A DNA stretch of 33,357 nucleotides from Candidatus Acetothermia bacterium (GCA_022683945.1 JAJHSH010000068.1:1-33357); one strand, 5' to 3'; counted from the stretch's first letter, positions 7,103 through 15,800 are shown. Notes: generated by a model not told the origin, from the letters alone. Made by a program: numbers and translations.

Positions 7103-8706
7103 TGCTGCCCTATTCTCAAGATTCTCAAGATCACAGACACGGCTAGTCCAACGAGCAGCCCCAAGATCAGCCCGTTGAGCGTGCGCCAGAGCGAGAGCCA
7201 CAACGGTGTGTGCAGGTGCGCAAACGTATTAATAATAGAAGCCTGGCCGAGAGCGCCGAACGCCAGCAGAGCCAGAGCGACGAGCCGTGACGGGTTTTTG
7301 CTATCCCAGAGGACCAACGCCGGGTGCCCGATGAGAAACTCTTTGAAGCGCGGTCGGGCGATAAACAGATTTTCCAAGCGCTCTCTGAGAAACTCTTCCC
7401 AGCGCGCGACGGGAATGAGCGGGAGATTCCCGCTGCGCTCCAATATCAAAAAGAGCAAGCTCGCTCCCGCAGCCGTAGCCACCCATGCGCTGCGTGAGGC
7501 GAACCATCTCTCGTCTCGGCGAAGCCATAGCTCCGTCGCAACTACCAAGAGCATGGGAGCCACAAGCGCCACCTTCACCCCACGAAATTCTTGCAGCTTC
7601 AAAAAGTACGCTGGGTCGCTCAGCAACGCTGCTATTGCCAAGCTGGCTCCCACAGATCCCAGTGAGACGGCTATCAGAAATTTCCAGCCGGTCAGGCGCT
7701 CTTTGAGCAGAATTATCAAGACCCAAGGAGCGACGAGCGCGATCCCCAGGGCCAGCCCTTCGCAGGCCCACGAAAGATCCCAGAACCCCAGAACGGCCCA
7801 GCCACCCCACAAAAATCCTCCCCAGACCAACAACCTGTTCCACGTTTGTACAGACCAAAGCTCTTGGATAAATAATAATACCAACGCTGTAAATCCCAGC
7901 GCGATCACCAGATAGAGAGCTGATGGACTTTCAGATCCTTCCAACGACAACGAAGAGAGCGACACGCCAGGCCGAAAGCCCAAGTCGCGCAAGCGGGCTC
8001 CCAGACGCTCCAGATAGCGCGCAAAGCGCTCGTGCTCGGTGACCCAGAGCAGTCGAATATTGCGCTCTTGCACGGCGCGCTCCCAGCGATCCAGCGCGCC
8101 GCTGAACCCCAAACGCTCCAGCTCCTTAGATTTGAGCGCATGGGCGCGCACGACTTTTTCGGGGTTCAGCTTGTAGCTCATCGGGGGTTCTGCGAACTCT
8201 AAGAGGCCCCAAGCCGGAGGCTGAGAAACCCTTTGCAGAGAGCGGATATTGGACAGAGGCGGCAGATCCACCAGCATCAACCAGCTAGGCTCTGCGCCGA
8301 GCGCGTTGATGAATGCCTGTACACGTTCAGCTATCTCTTCTATCTCTTCATCGTCGATTTCAGCGACGAAGCCGATCTCGAACCCCAAAGCTTTGGCTTG
8401 AGCGAGCGTCCGCAAGAGCTGCCGATCTATCTGGACGATGTTTAGGTTCCAATCAGGAAAGCCCGAAAGCTCCAGCGTCAGCGCAGAGACCCCCAGTGCG
8501 CGCAGGCGTTCTAAGCGCTCTCGCCAGAGCCGGTCGCCCTCGTCATAGACGATCTGAACCAATTCTTGATAGGGAACTGCAATGGTGACTTTCTTATACG
8601 CAGATTCCCACAGAGCGCGCCGATAGCCCACCCAGAGCGATGCCGCGAGCGCTAGAGCGATCAAGCCCACAAGAAAAACCCGTAGCGCGATCTTCCCTCT
8701 CACCAC
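7081..8706 (-). CDS. DUF5693 family multi-pass membrane protein
   Basis: 541 aa. An N-terminal membrane anchor (about 8-27) is followed by a soluble extracytoplasmic domain (about 30-255) containing VPYQELVQIVYDEGDRLW and repeated LxLGFxPG-like segments typical of DUF5693. A C-terminal half of about eight hydrophobic helices (from about 263 onward) follows. Function is unknown; the family is regularly next to CsaB and thought to act in cell-surface polymer handling. Start is GTG (8706, or the second GTG at 8703). A TATAGT box lies only 5 nt upstream (8712-8717), so the transcript would begin at or within the start region. The C-terminus overlaps csaB. Confidence 0.8.
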   Translation of the reverse strand: MVRGKIALRVFLVGLIALALAASLWVGYRRALWESAYKKVTIAVPYQELVQIVYDEGDRLWRERLERLRALGVSALTLELSGFPDWNLNIVQIDRQLLRTLAQAKALGFEIGFVAEIDDEEIEEIAERVQAFINALGAEPSWLMLVDLPPLSNIRSLQRVSQPPAWGLLEFAEPPMSYKLNPEKVVRAHALKSKELERLGFSGALDRWERAVQERNIRLLWVTEHERFARYLERLGARLRDLGFRPGVSLSSLSLEGSESPSALYLVIALGFTALVLLFIQELWSVQTWNRLLVWGGFLWGGWAVLGFWDLSWACEGLALGIALVAPWVLIILLKERLTGWKFLIAVSLGSVGASLAIAALLSDPAYFLKLQEFRGVKVALVAPMLLVVATELWLRRDERWFASRSAWVATAAGASLLFLILERSGNLPLIPVARWEEFLRERLENLFIARPRFKEFLIGHPALVLWDSKNPSRLVALALLAFGALGQASIINTFAHLHTPLWLSLWRTLNGLILGLLVGLAVSVILRILRIGQQWRRRSS

Positions 8707-8785
8707 GCTCTACTATAGCAAATCGCGCTCGCTTATGAAATGTCGGGATTGCACTCAGTAAGATCGGGCGACTACGCGATGGCCC

Positions 8786-9757
8786 TCACTGCTTCACTTG
8801 CGCTGTCAGTCCCCGGCGGCGCCCCAGCAACAACAGCGGGCAGGAAATATAAATAGACGAATACGTCCCGAAGATGACCCCCAAGATCAGCACAAACGAG
8901 AAATCTCGCAAGACCGGCCCGCCAAACAGATAGAGCACTGCCACAGCCAAAAGCGTCGTCAGCGAAGTCATGAGCGTCCGGCTCAACACTTGGTTGATCG
9001 AATCGTTGATGATTTTCATCAATGGCTCGCGCTGGTGCTTTCTTAAATTCTCACGAATTCGGTCGAAAATCACTACCGTGTCTGTAAGCGAATAGCCCGC
9101 CAGCGTCAAGAGCGCCGTAATCACTAAGAGCGTGATCTCCATTCCCATGAGCCAGACGATCCCCAAGACGACCAAGATGTCGTGAAAGACGGTGATCGCA
9201 GTGGCCACACCGAACTTAAAATCAAAGCGAAACGCAATATAAGCCAATAATCCCAGCGTAGTAAACAGCGCGGCCCAGATCGCTTTATCGCGCAGCTCGC
9301 GCCCCACCGTAGCGCTGATGAAATCCGAACCGATCAGAGCGATCGTCCGGTCGGGAAACTCCCTACGCAAGAGCTGCAAGAGCTGCTCTTGAGCTTCTTC
9401 TTCGGTATCCCTCACCGTCTTGGTGCGAATGGCCAACTGATTCGTCCCGCGTATATCTTGAAGTTGTGCGTCGCCGAAGCCCCCTTTGGCCAGCGCGGCG
9501 CGCGCCGCGTCAATGGCCACCGGCGGGTTCAGCTCCACCGTCAGCGCTGTGCCCCCCGTAAACTCCAAGCCCAACTTGGCCTGCCCCAGCCAGATCATCG
9601 CAAACGCAATCAGACCGATGAGCGATAGAATCGCGGAGATGGTCGCCATGACCTTGCGTAAACGCAGAAAGTCAATATGTGTTTCTTTGGGCAAAATAGT
9701 AAAGAAGCGCGCCATCCCGTCGGTGCTCAACGTCTTTGTCTTCAGAGTCTCTTTCAT
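8786..9757 (-). CDS. secF: Protein translocase subunit SecF
   Basis: Partner of SecD in the proton-driven step that pulls exported proteins across the membrane. 323 aa. First helix about 36-58, then the periplasmic domain beginning at LGLEFTGGTALTVEL (the D/E-F-x-GG-T motif), then five helices including VFHDILVVLGIVWLMGMEITLLVITALLTLAGYSLTDTVVIFDRIREN in pieces, a hallmark of SecF. The C-terminal FVLILGVIFGTYSSIYISCPLLL is also conserved. It starts 18 nt after the secD stop; no strong Shine-Dalgarno is visible, suggesting coupling. Confidence 0.94.
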   Translation of the reverse strand: MKETLKTKTLSTDGMARFFTILPKETHIDFLRLRKVMATISAILSLIGLIAFAMIWLGQAKLGLEFTGGTALTVELNPPVAIDAARAALAKGGFGDAQLQDIRGTNQLAIRTKTVRDTEEEAQEQLLQLLRREFPDRTIALIGSDFISATVGRELRDKAIWAALFTTLGLLAYIAFRFDFKFGVATAITVFHDILVVLGIVWLMGMEITLLVITALLTLAGYSLTDTVVIFDRIRENLRKHQREPLMKIINDSINQVLSRTLMTSLTTLLAVAVLYLFGGPVLRDFSFVLILGVIFGTYSSIYISCPLLLLGRRRGLTAQVKQ

Positions 9758-9775
9758 ATAAGTTCAGTCCAGTCC

Positions 9776-11185
9776 CTAGATGCTCAGTCGCTCTGCTTTA
9801 CGCATTTTCACGAACTCAAATATCAATCTCGTCCCCAGCAGCACGGTGAAGAGATTGACGATGACGCCGACGCTCAAGGTCGTAGCGAAACCCCGGATGG
9901 GGCCGGTGCCGAAGATAAAGAGAATTAAGCTGGTGATGAGGGTCGTAACGTGCGAATCCCAGATCGTCGCTAGGGCGCGCTGATACCCGGCGTCAATCGC
10001 CGAGCGGGTGACCTTGCCCAGACGCAGCTCTTCACGCATACGCTCGAAGATCAGCACATTCGAATCTACTCCCATGCCGACCAAGAGAATAATGCCGGCG
10101 ATGCCCGGCAGGGTAAGCGTGGCTTTGAAGCCGGCCAGAATCCCCAAGAGCACGACTAAATTCAATAAGAGCGTAAAAGTTGCGACGAAACCGCTCAGAC
10201 GATAGTAAAAGATCATAAAGAGTATCACGGCAGCGCCGGCGATCCAGCTTGCCATGAGGCCTTTCTCGATAGAGTCACGACCCAGCGTCGGCCCGACGAT
10301 GCTCTCTTGCTCAATAGAGATCTCCGCGGGGAGCGCACCGGCGCTTAAAATAGCTGCGAGCAGGCGCGCTTCTTCGGGGGTGAATTGCCCTGTGATCACC
10401 GCTTCGCTAATAGCGGCCCTGCGGCGTGCTTCGTCCTGAAGGCTCTTTTCTATGACCGGGGCGCTGTAGACGACGCGATCCAGAATAATGGCCATAGGGT
10501 CTTGACCAGCCCTGAGCGTAAGTATGACATCTCGGAACTGGCGCGCCCCGGCCTCGTTAAGCGTCAGGGCCACTAAGATCGCCCCTCCTCCTTGACCGGG
10601 AGTGGGATTGATGCGTACCTCGGCCCTGGAGAGAATATCTCCCGTCATCAGCGGCTCTTTCTTGACGACATACTGAACACATTCGGCCGGACTGCTCCCT
10701 GGACGATCACAAAGATGGCTCCGCAGAACTTCTTCGTCCAGCTCTTCCGTGATGGGCGTCTCCCCCGGAGTACCCACTCTGACGACTTTTCTAAATTCCA
10801 AGAGCGCCGTGCCGCCGACGAGCTGGCGTGCTTGTGTAGGGTCGGTCGTCCCCGGAAGCTGTACCGAGATCCGCGTATCCCCCGCCTGCGCGATCTGAGG
10901 TTCAGTCAGGCCCAGCGCGTTGATGCGCCGCTCCAAGACGCTGAGCACGCGCTCCATCGTCCTTTGGCGCTCCTCCGGGGTGACAATCTTTTCAGGGTCC
11001 ATCTGGACTTCGAGCGTCAGCATCACGCCGCCACAGAGATCCAACCCCAGACGGATCTCCTCGATCATGCACTCGCGCGGCGTCTCCGGCGTATGCCAGG
11101 GCGTATAGATAAAGAGCACCGCAACTATTAAAGTTCCTAAAACTACGGCAAGTCGTCCCAAATTCCAGAAGAGTTCAGGTTTCAT
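9776..11185 (-). CDS. secD: Protein translocase subunit SecD
   Basis: 469 aa, a single-length SecD as in most Gram-positive-like bacteria. N-terminal helix about 11-29; the first periplasmic segment starts at EIRLGLDLCGGVMLTLEV (the LGLDLxGG motif); P1 domain follows to about 270. The membrane half contains GIAGIILLVGMGVDSNVLIFERMREEL (split here by the sixth helix) and GPIRGFATTLSVGVIVNLFT, both diagnostic. ATG 11185 overlaps the yajC stop by four bases (ATGA), so yajC-secD-secF is one operon. Confidence 0.94.
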   Translation of the reverse strand: MKPELFWNLGRLAVVLGTLIVAVLFIYTPWHTPETPRECMIEEIRLGLDLCGGVMLTLEVQMDPEKIVTPEERQRTMERVLSVLERRINALGLTEPQIAQAGDTRISVQLPGTTDPTQARQLVGGTALLEFRKVVRVGTPGETPITEELDEEVLRSHLCDRPGSSPAECVQYVVKKEPLMTGDILSRAEVRINPTPGQGGGAILVALTLNEAGARQFRDVILTLRAGQDPMAIILDRVVYSAPVIEKSLQDEARRRAAISEAVITGQFTPEEARLLAAILSAGALPAEISIEQESIVGPTLGRDSIEKGLMASWIAGAAVILFMIFYYRLSGFVATFTLLLNLVVLLGILAGFKATLTLPGIAGIILLVGMGVDSNVLIFERMREELRLGKVTRSAIDAGYQRALATIWDSHVTTLITSLILFIFGTGPIRGFATTLSVGVIVNLFTVLLGTRLIFEFVKMRKAERLSI

Positions 11186-11511
11186 GCGGCCTTCTCTTTC
11201 TGCGCGATGCTCTCTTTGAGCACGCGCAGCGTCGTCCCCTCCTCATTGACTTGCAAGATAGCATGTTCTTTATCGAGCTTGACGATCCGTCCCCAAACGC
11301 CACCGATGGTGACGACTTCATCGCCGCGGCGCAGGCTCTCTAAGAGCACTTGGTGCTCCAACTGACGCTTGCGCTGGGGACGAATGAGAAAGAAATAAAA
11401 GACGACGCCCATGACGGCGAACATCAAGAGCGAGAAGATCCACCCAGGGCCTTCAGGGGGCGCTGCCGGAGCAGGAGACGGGTCTTGAAAGAAAAGCCAC
11501 ACGATATTCAT
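11182..11511 (-). CDS. yajC: Preprotein translocase subunit YajC
   Basis: 109 aa accessory subunit of SecDF. One transmembrane helix (about 26-43) is followed by the conserved FFLIRPQRKRQ and a small cytoplasmic domain with RRGDEVVTIGGVWGRIVKLD, the family signature. It heads the yajC-secD-secF operon. A TATAAT -10 box at 11523-11528 lies just 11 nt from ATG 11511, so the mRNA leader should be only a few bases; no Shine-Dalgarno is present. Confidence 0.93.
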   Translation of the reverse strand: MNIVWLFFQDPSPAPAAPPEGPGWIFSLLMFAVMGVVFYFFLIRPQRKRQLEHQVLLESLRRGDEVVTIGGVWGRIVKLDKEHAILQVNEEGTTLRVLKESIAQKEKAA

Positions 11512-11522
11512 AATTCTGTGTC

Positions 11523-11528
11523 ATTATA
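11523..11528 (-). promoter_or_regulatory. -10 box for yajC-secD-secF, nearly leaderless
   Basis: Exact TATAAT on the minus strand, 11 nt before the yajC ATG. No good -35 hexamer is seen at normal spacing. The box lies in the 37-nt gap after dcd. Confidence 0.5.
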
Positions 11529-11548
11529 ACCGATCGCGCTCCCCGGCG

Positions 11549-13255
11549 CTACTGCACTTTGGAGGTGACGATGCCGATCTGCTTTTGATACTTGCCTTGG
11601 CGATCGGCGTAGGAGATTTCGCACAGCTCATCGGCTTCTAAGAAGATCATCTGGGCGATGCCCTCATTGGCGTAGATCTTTGCGGGCAAGGGAGAAGTAT
11701 TCGAGATCTCGATGACCAGCTGCCCTTCCCATTCCGGTTCGGCGGGGGTTAGATTGACTATAATACCGCAATTGTGGACGAACACCCCCGCTTCTAGAGC
11801 AAAGTTTCCTGCCTCCGGTACTGTCAGACAATAGACGTCATGGAGACCGGCTAGATCGCGAATAGCAGCGACCTTGTGATTTCTCCCTGTGCAGTTACCA
11901 CGAAATGCCCGTATCACATTGGAAAATCGCCGGAAGACAGAGCGATCACAGTTGAGCAACTTGGCTGCTCCCCGGATAGAACCTGTCTGATCTAAAGCCT
12001 GCCGCACAAGATCTGCAGTAATCTCATGGCGTGTCCAGAGCTTTCGAGCGATCTCTGATTGTCGGCGACGGCGTGTGCCATCGTCGTTCGCCCAAGCACG
12101 TCTCATGCGTTCTGTGTGTCGCATTCTCTCTGCTGGATCACTGAATCGCTTCAGCATCGCTTCCCGATGGGCTTGCCGGGTCTGTTCTGTAGGATTATGT
12201 CGTTGCTCTAGGACTGCTGCTCGAATTGGGGCGTACTCTTCATCGTGCCAAAACCGCAGGGCTCTTTCACGTTGCAACTGGGAATACCTGTTACGCCATT
12301 GCGGGTCTTGTGCCAGTCTTTGCAAAGCCTCTCGGATCGCTGCGCTATGTTCTTGGGGGTCGAATTCGTCCCCATAAGATTTCCGATTGTGGTATTGGAT
12401 GTGCTCTCTTGCGCTCACTCGGGAGATATTCCAAGGATTGTTGTTGCGCCGGTTCCCATCGTGATGATGACGATGGGTTCCGGGAGCGTCAGCGTAGATG
12501 CCGTTTCGTATGTTCCATTCATCAGCAAGGCGATGCGTGGGGTAGAGATGACCGTTCAGGGGTTGATAAACCATTTCGTATCCCCGTCCTACGTTTCGAT
12601 AAAGTGGCATCAGGGAGTCTCCCGGACGGATCTGCCCCGCTGCCAGCCAACGCCCATCGCGCAACATAAAGAGATGGTCAGGAGTACAGCAAACAGAGTC
12701 GTTCGTATCTAAGACAACTTCTATTAAGACATCCCGTCCAACATAACGAGGAGAGTCGAGCATGGTCACGATAATACGCCCGTGAGGCCCAACGCTATAT
12801 CCCCAAAACATCTCACCCTCTTGCGCACGCTCGGCCATCTCTTCCAGTGTCGGTGCAGTGCCATCTACAAGAGCTACTTGGGTATCTCCCTTGAAGCAGC
12901 GCGCATAGGTAGACTTTCCTAAACAAACGACAAGAATATTCCTAGGGATTCTGAAATACTCTACCGAGCGCCCTAGCGCGAACGATCCCGGCGGAATGAC
13001 GCAGACCTCGCCGCGATAATCCACAAAAGAGTTCTGATTGAAGTTCTTGGGATCGACAATCACGGGTTGGCCCGTCTTGAAAAGATCGAGATTGACCGGC
13101 GTGAAGATTTTAAACTCATCGGCGATACGTAGATCATAGCCGTAGCTAGAGAGCCCATACGAGATGACACCCTTGCCGATAAGCCTTTCTGAAAAGGGCT
13201 CGATCATCTTGTGCTCCAGGGCCATCTGGCGAATCCAGCGATCGTTCTTGACCAT
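11549..13255 (-). CDS. dcd: dCTP deaminase precursor interrupted by an intein
   Basis: dCTP deaminase makes dUTP for thymidylate synthesis. The reading frame encodes residues 1-119 of the enzyme, a 376-residue intein (120-495) and enzyme residues 496-568. Spliced, the enzyme would be 192 aa, the normal size. N-extein shows [13 protein letters not shown] and ends in LGKSTYAR, the substrate-binding RS/KS-x-x-AR motif. C-extein begins [24 protein letters not shown], with the catalytic Glu in the EWEGQLVIE stretch. The intein therefore sits exactly in the active site, and the +1 residue is Cys. Start ATG 13255 is preceded by a purine-rich GAAGAGAGAG. An extended -10 promoter lies at 13302-13310. 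Confidence 0.93.
   Translation of the reverse strand: MVKNDRWIRQMALEHKMIEPFSERLIGKGVISYGLSSYGYDLRIADEFKIFTPVNLDLFKTGQPVIVDPKNFNQNSFVDYRGEVCVIPPGSFALGRSVEYFRIPRNILVVCLGKSTYARCFKGDTQVALVDGTAPTLEEMAERAQEGEMFWGYSVGPHGRIIVTMLDSPRYVGRDVLIEVVLDTNDSVCCTPDHLFMLRDGRWLAAGQIRPGDSLMPLYRNVGRGYEMVYQPLNGHLYPTHRLADEWNIRNGIYADAPGTHRHHHDGNRRNNNPWNISRVSAREHIQYHNRKSYGDEFDPQEHSAAIREALQRLAQDPQWRNRYSQLQRERALRFWHDEEYAPIRAAVLEQRHNPTEQTRQAHREAMLKRFSDPAERMRHTERMRRAWANDDGTRRRRQSEIARKLWTRHEITADLVRQALDQTGSIRGAAKLLNCDRSVFRRFSNVIRAFRGNCTGRNHKVAAIRDLAGLHDVYCLTVPEAGNFALEAGVFVHNCGIIVNLTPAEPEWEGQLVIEISNTSPLPAKIYANEGIAQMIFLEADELCEISYADRQGKYQKQIGIVTSKVQ
11771..12898 (-). other. Class 1 intein with HNH endonuclease domain, within dcd
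   Basis: Begins with Cys ([13 protein letters not shown], block A), has block B as CCTPDHLF (the T-x-x-H element) and ends in GVFVHN before Cys+1: all residues for standard splicing are present. The insert carries [19 protein letters not shown] (about residues 260-278), an HNH_3-type homing endonuclease motif with the H-N-N spacing intact. Near the C-terminal end a helix-turn-helix of the NUMOD/resolvase kind ([21 protein letters not shown]) probably contacts DNA. Both splicing and homing modules look intact, so the element may still be mobile. Confidence 0.9.
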
Positions 13256-13301
13256 CGTCTCTCTCTTCTCCCTCTCTTATAAGAAAAAGATTGATGGCGC
13301 T

Positions 13302-13310
13302 ATTATATCA
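13302..13310 (-). promoter_or_regulatory. Extended -10 promoter for dcd
   Basis: TGATATAAT on the minus strand (TG-n-TATAAT); -35 region poorly matched, as expected for an extended -10. The predicted leader is about 40 nt. Confidence 0.5.
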
Positions 13311-13327
13311 CACAACCCAAAGAAAAG

Positions 13328-13356
13328 TTGGAGCAGTGACAGTTTCTTGCTATACT
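13328..13356 (+). promoter_or_regulatory. Promoter for the split isocitrate dehydrogenase genes
   Basis: TTGGAG (13328-13333), 17-nt spacer, TATACT (13351-13356). A leader of about 25 nt ends in AAAGGAG (13376-13382), 5 nt before ATG 13388. Confidence 0.55.
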
Positions 13357-13387
13357 CTATCAAATAATCGAATGCAAAGGAGCCATT

Positions 13388-13684
13388 ATGAAGCTCGTCG
13401 GCGCTGATATTTATATCTGGTCGGAGAAGATGCCCGATCTCCCAAAAGAGATTAGTCCCTTCTCGCTCTTGCTGATCTCCAATCGCGGGACGAAGATCTA
13501 TCCGCCTCCGGCCCCAGATCTCGAATTCAACGACTGGTGGCGCTGCCGCTATCGCGCCCAGAAAGAAGTCTCCCACGCCGATATTCAGAGACTGCTCGAC
13601 ACCGTGAGCCAGAAGAACGTCTGGACGAAAGCGCAAAAGCTCTTCGAGATCAACGGTATGAACGCTTATAGCGAACCATATTAA
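13388..13684 (+). CDS. Stand-alone homolog of the C-terminal domain of Thermus-type isocitrate dehydrogenase
   Basis: 98 aa with a strong Shine-Dalgarno (AAAGGAG) and its own promoter. It lines up from memory with the extra C-terminal domain of Thermus thermophilus NADP-isocitrate dehydrogenase: VGADIYI corresponds to VGVDVFV, the block ISNRGTKIYPP to ISNRGTQVYPP, and WWRCRY to HYRCRF, in the same order and spacing, followed by a helical segment with VWTKAQKLFEINGM matching FRWMHLEKLQEFDG. In Thermus this domain is fused behind the catalytic part; here it is separate and upstream. The catalytic gene follows 66 nt later and lacks the domain. Function is inferred: a subunit that docks on the dehydrogenase. 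The alignment is recalled, not computed. Confidence 0.7.
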   Translation: MKLVGADIYIWSEKMPDLPKEISPFSLLLISNRGTKIYPPPAPDLEFNDWWRCRYRAQKEVSHADIQRLLDTVSQKNVWTKAQKLFEINGMNAYSEPY

Positions 13685-13689
13685 GTTAA

Positions 13690-13730
13690 GACCCTCACCC
13701 TGCCCCTCTCCCTAGTAAGAGAGAGGGAGA
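13690..13730. repeat. Palindromic repeat, copy D (between the two IDH genes)
   Basis: ACCCTCACCCTGCCCCTCTCCCT followed by an imperfect right arm GAGAGAGGGAGA. Left arm CCCTCTCCCT is at 13704-13713. Its 3' end runs into the Shine-Dalgarno of the catalytic IDH gene. Confidence 0.75.
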
Positions 13731-13750
13731 AACTATTGGAGGAGACCAAT

Positions 13751-14752
13751 ATGAGCCATAAAGCCGTCATCATTCGTGGAGACGGTACCGGCCCGGAGCT
13801 CTGCGAAGCGGTCTTAAAAGTCATAGACGCCAGCGGGGCCAAGATCGCTTGGAGCGACGCCGAAGCGGGCGAAAAGCCCCTGCAGCGCGGCGAACCCGTT
13901 GTCCCAGACAAGACGATTGAGATCATCAAGAAGACCAAAATAGCTCTCAAGGGCCCCATGACCACGCCCGTGGGGAAGGGCTCGGTCAGCGCCAATGTCA
14001 CCCTGAGAAAGAAGCTCGATCTCTTTGCTTGTGTGCGTCCCATCTGGACGCTCCCCGGCGTCGAGACGCCCTTCAAAGATCTGAATATTGTTATCTTTCG
14101 CGAGAACACCGAAGACCTCTACGCCCAGATTGAATACATGGCCACCGCCGATGTCGCCCTCGCGCTGAAAGTGATCAGCAAGTCCGGGAGCCGGCGCATC
14201 ATAGAAGCAGCTTTCGAGTACGCGCGCGCCAACGGGCGCAAGAAGGTCGCCGCTGTGCACAAGGCGAATATCATGAAGATCAGCGACGGGCTCTTCTTGC
14301 AAACGGCTCGTGAGATCGCTGAAAAATACCCGGAGATCGAATTCGGAGACTATATTGTAGATAACTTCTGTATGCAGCTGGTCACCCGCTGGAAGCAATT
14401 TGATGTCGTGGTCATGCCGAACCTCTACGGCGATATCGCCTCGGATTTGGCTGCGGGGATGATGGGCGGCTTGGGGGTGGCTCCGGGCGCCAACTTCGGG
14501 CGCGACTGTGCCGTCTTCGAGGCCGTTCACGGCTCGGCTCCCAAGTACGCCGGACTGAACAGAGTCAACCCCACGGCGCTGCTCTTATCGGGCGTGCTGA
14601 TGCTCCGTCATCTCAAAGAAACTCAAGCGGCTGATCGTATTGAGCAGGCGCTCTATAGAGTCTTGCGCGAGGGGCAGGCGCGCACCTATGATCTCGGAGG
14701 CACGACGGGCACTCAAGAATTCGCGCAGGCGATCATTGCGAAGATGAGCTAG
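13751..14752 (+). CDS. icd: Isocitrate dehydrogenase (NADP), catalytic subunit without C-terminal extension
   Basis: Oxidative decarboxylation of isocitrate to 2-oxoglutarate in the TCA cycle. 333 aa. Substrate residues in SVSANVTLR (S80, N82, R86), R96 in ACVRPI and FRENTEDLY (R117, Y124) mark it as isocitrate dehydrogenase, not isopropylmalate dehydrogenase. Metal-binding aspartates are D204, D228 and D232. HGSAPKYAG (K265, Y266) is the NADP-type cofactor pocket. The body resembles Thermus IDH, but it stops where the Thermus extension would begin. I chose ATG 13751 because GGAGGAG (13738-13744) lies 6 nt before it; the TTG five codons upstream is inside that region. Confidence 0.9.
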   Translation: MSHKAVIIRGDGTGPELCEAVLKVIDASGAKIAWSDAEAGEKPLQRGEPVVPDKTIEIIKKTKIALKGPMTTPVGKGSVSANVTLRKKLDLFACVRPIWTLPGVETPFKDLNIVIFRENTEDLYAQIEYMATADVALALKVISKSGSRRIIEAAFEYARANGRKKVAAVHKANIMKISDGLFLQTAREIAEKYPEIEFGDYIVDNFCMQLVTRWKQFDVVVMPNLYGDIASDLAAGMMGGLGVAPGANFGRDCAVFEAVHGSAPKYAGLNRVNPTALLLSGVLMLRHLKETQAADRIEQALYRVLREGQARTYDLGGTTGTQEFAQAIIAKMS

Positions 14753-14753
14753 A

Positions 14754-14803
14754 GGCCCTCACCCCGCCCTGGGGGAACGGGAGAGGGGCCGGGGGTGAGG
14801 GCC
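14754..14803. repeat. Palindromic repeat, copy E (downstream of icd)
   Basis: Perfect 12-bp outer arms GGCCCTCACCCC (14754-14765) and GGGGTGAGGGCC (14792-14803) enclosing a variant core. It fills the icd-hydrolase gap and could act as an RNA hairpin; no T-run follows. Confidence 0.8.
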
Positions 14804-14814
14804 AAGAGGAACCT

Positions 14815-15723
14815 ATGACGTTCACCGAAAGAGTTTCAGAGAATATTTATATTTTGGACACGGAGATGCTGGGGCTGCCCCGCTACGGGGCTCTTTATAT
14901 CTTAAAGACCACACGACCGGCGATCATCGAGACGGGTTTTTCGCACACGCTGGGAAAAACATTGGACGCCCTCGACGAACTGAAGATTCGTCCCGCTGAT
15001 GTCGCTTATATTATCCCCACGCACGTCCATCTCGATCACGCGGGCGGGACGGGCCATCTGGCCGCAGCCTGCCCCAACGCCAGAGTCGTCATCCACGAGC
15101 AGGGCGCGTCCCATCTAGGAGACCCCACAAAACTGATCGAGAGCGTCAAGCGCGCTGTGGGCCTGATGTTCGACTTTTACGGGACGCTCAAGCCCACTCC
15201 TCCAGAGCGATTGATCGTCGTCAAGGGCGGCGAGTCGTTCGATCTGGGCGGGGGCTATCAGCTCGATGTGCTCTACGCGCCCGGACACGCGCCGCACCAA
15301 GTCTGTCTCTATGAGCGCAAGACTCGCGGGCTTTTCACTGCTGATGCCGCGGGGATCTATCGTCCTTGGGCTGCTGGGCTGATCCTGACCACGCCACCCC
15401 CGGCGTTTCACTTAGAGCAGAGCTTGGAGACGCTGGCGCGGTTGAAAGCGCTTCAGCCTCAAATACTCTTCTATACGCACTGGGGCGCGCACGCTCAGAT
15501 AAAACTTCTGGACAACTACGCAGAGATGCTGCGCGCGTGGGTCGCCGACGTCCAGACGCAAAAGCGCAGACTGGGCGACGATCAGGCCGTTAAGAGCTAT
15601 TTCGTCGAGCGCGAAGCGCCTCGTTTCAAAGACCACTATCCTGAGCTGATCTTGCGCGGCGAGATCGAGATGAACACCCAAGGGATCTTGCTCTATCTCA
15701 AGCGCGTGCACGGGATGACCTAG
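14815..15723 (+). CDS. Metallo-beta-lactamase-fold hydrolase
   Basis: 302 aa. The zinc site is complete: THVHLDHAGG (H70, H72, D74, H75), H158 in APGHAPH, D177 in TADAAG and H222 in THWGAH. Family members include glyoxalase II-like thioesterases, lactonases and nucleases. The general layout with a C-terminal helical tail resembles uncharacterised MBL hydrolases; no substrate can be assigned. GAGGAACCT lies before ATG 14815. It follows icd after palindromic repeat E and precedes the clpC promoter region. Confidence 0.85.
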   Translation: MTFTERVSENIYILDTEMLGLPRYGALYILKTTRPAIIETGFSHTLGKTLDALDELKIRPADVAYIIPTHVHLDHAGGTGHLAAACPNARVVIHEQGASHLGDPTKLIESVKRAVGLMFDFYGTLKPTPPERLIVVKGGESFDLGGGYQLDVLYAPGHAPHQVCLYERKTRGLFTADAAGIYRPWAAGLILTTPPPAFHLEQSLETLARLKALQPQILFYTHWGAHAQIKLLDNYAEMLRAWVADVQTQKRRLGDDQAVKSYFVEREAPRFKDHYPELILRGEIEMNTQGILLYLKRVHGMT

Positions 15724-15741
15724 GGGCAAACTGATCTGTTC

Positions 15742-15780
15742 GCCCTGATCGTTCAGGGCAGAGACAGGGGTCTGCCCCTG
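15742..15780 (+). other. Tandem hairpins between the hydrolase gene and the clpC promoter
   Basis: GCCCTGA-TCGT-TCAGGGC (15742-15759) and CAGGGG-TCTG-CCCCTG (15765-15780) are two perfect short hairpins. There is no poly-T, so this is not a classical terminator; it may still insulate clpC from upstream reading. Confidence 0.5.
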
Positions 15781-15800
15781 CAAGACGTGACGCAAAATCC

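Noticed and set aside
6893..7915. 340-residue open frame antisense to csaB and the DUF5693 gene
   Set aside because: Low-complexity Ser/Arg-rich shadow spanning two well-supported genes on the other strand.
13736..13750. TTG start for icd five codons upstream
   Set aside because: This stretch contains the GGAGGAG Shine-Dalgarno for ATG 13751.
14754..14803. Repeat E as a rho-independent terminator for icd
   Set aside because: The stem is strong, but no T-run follows on either strand and it belongs to a dispersed repeat family.
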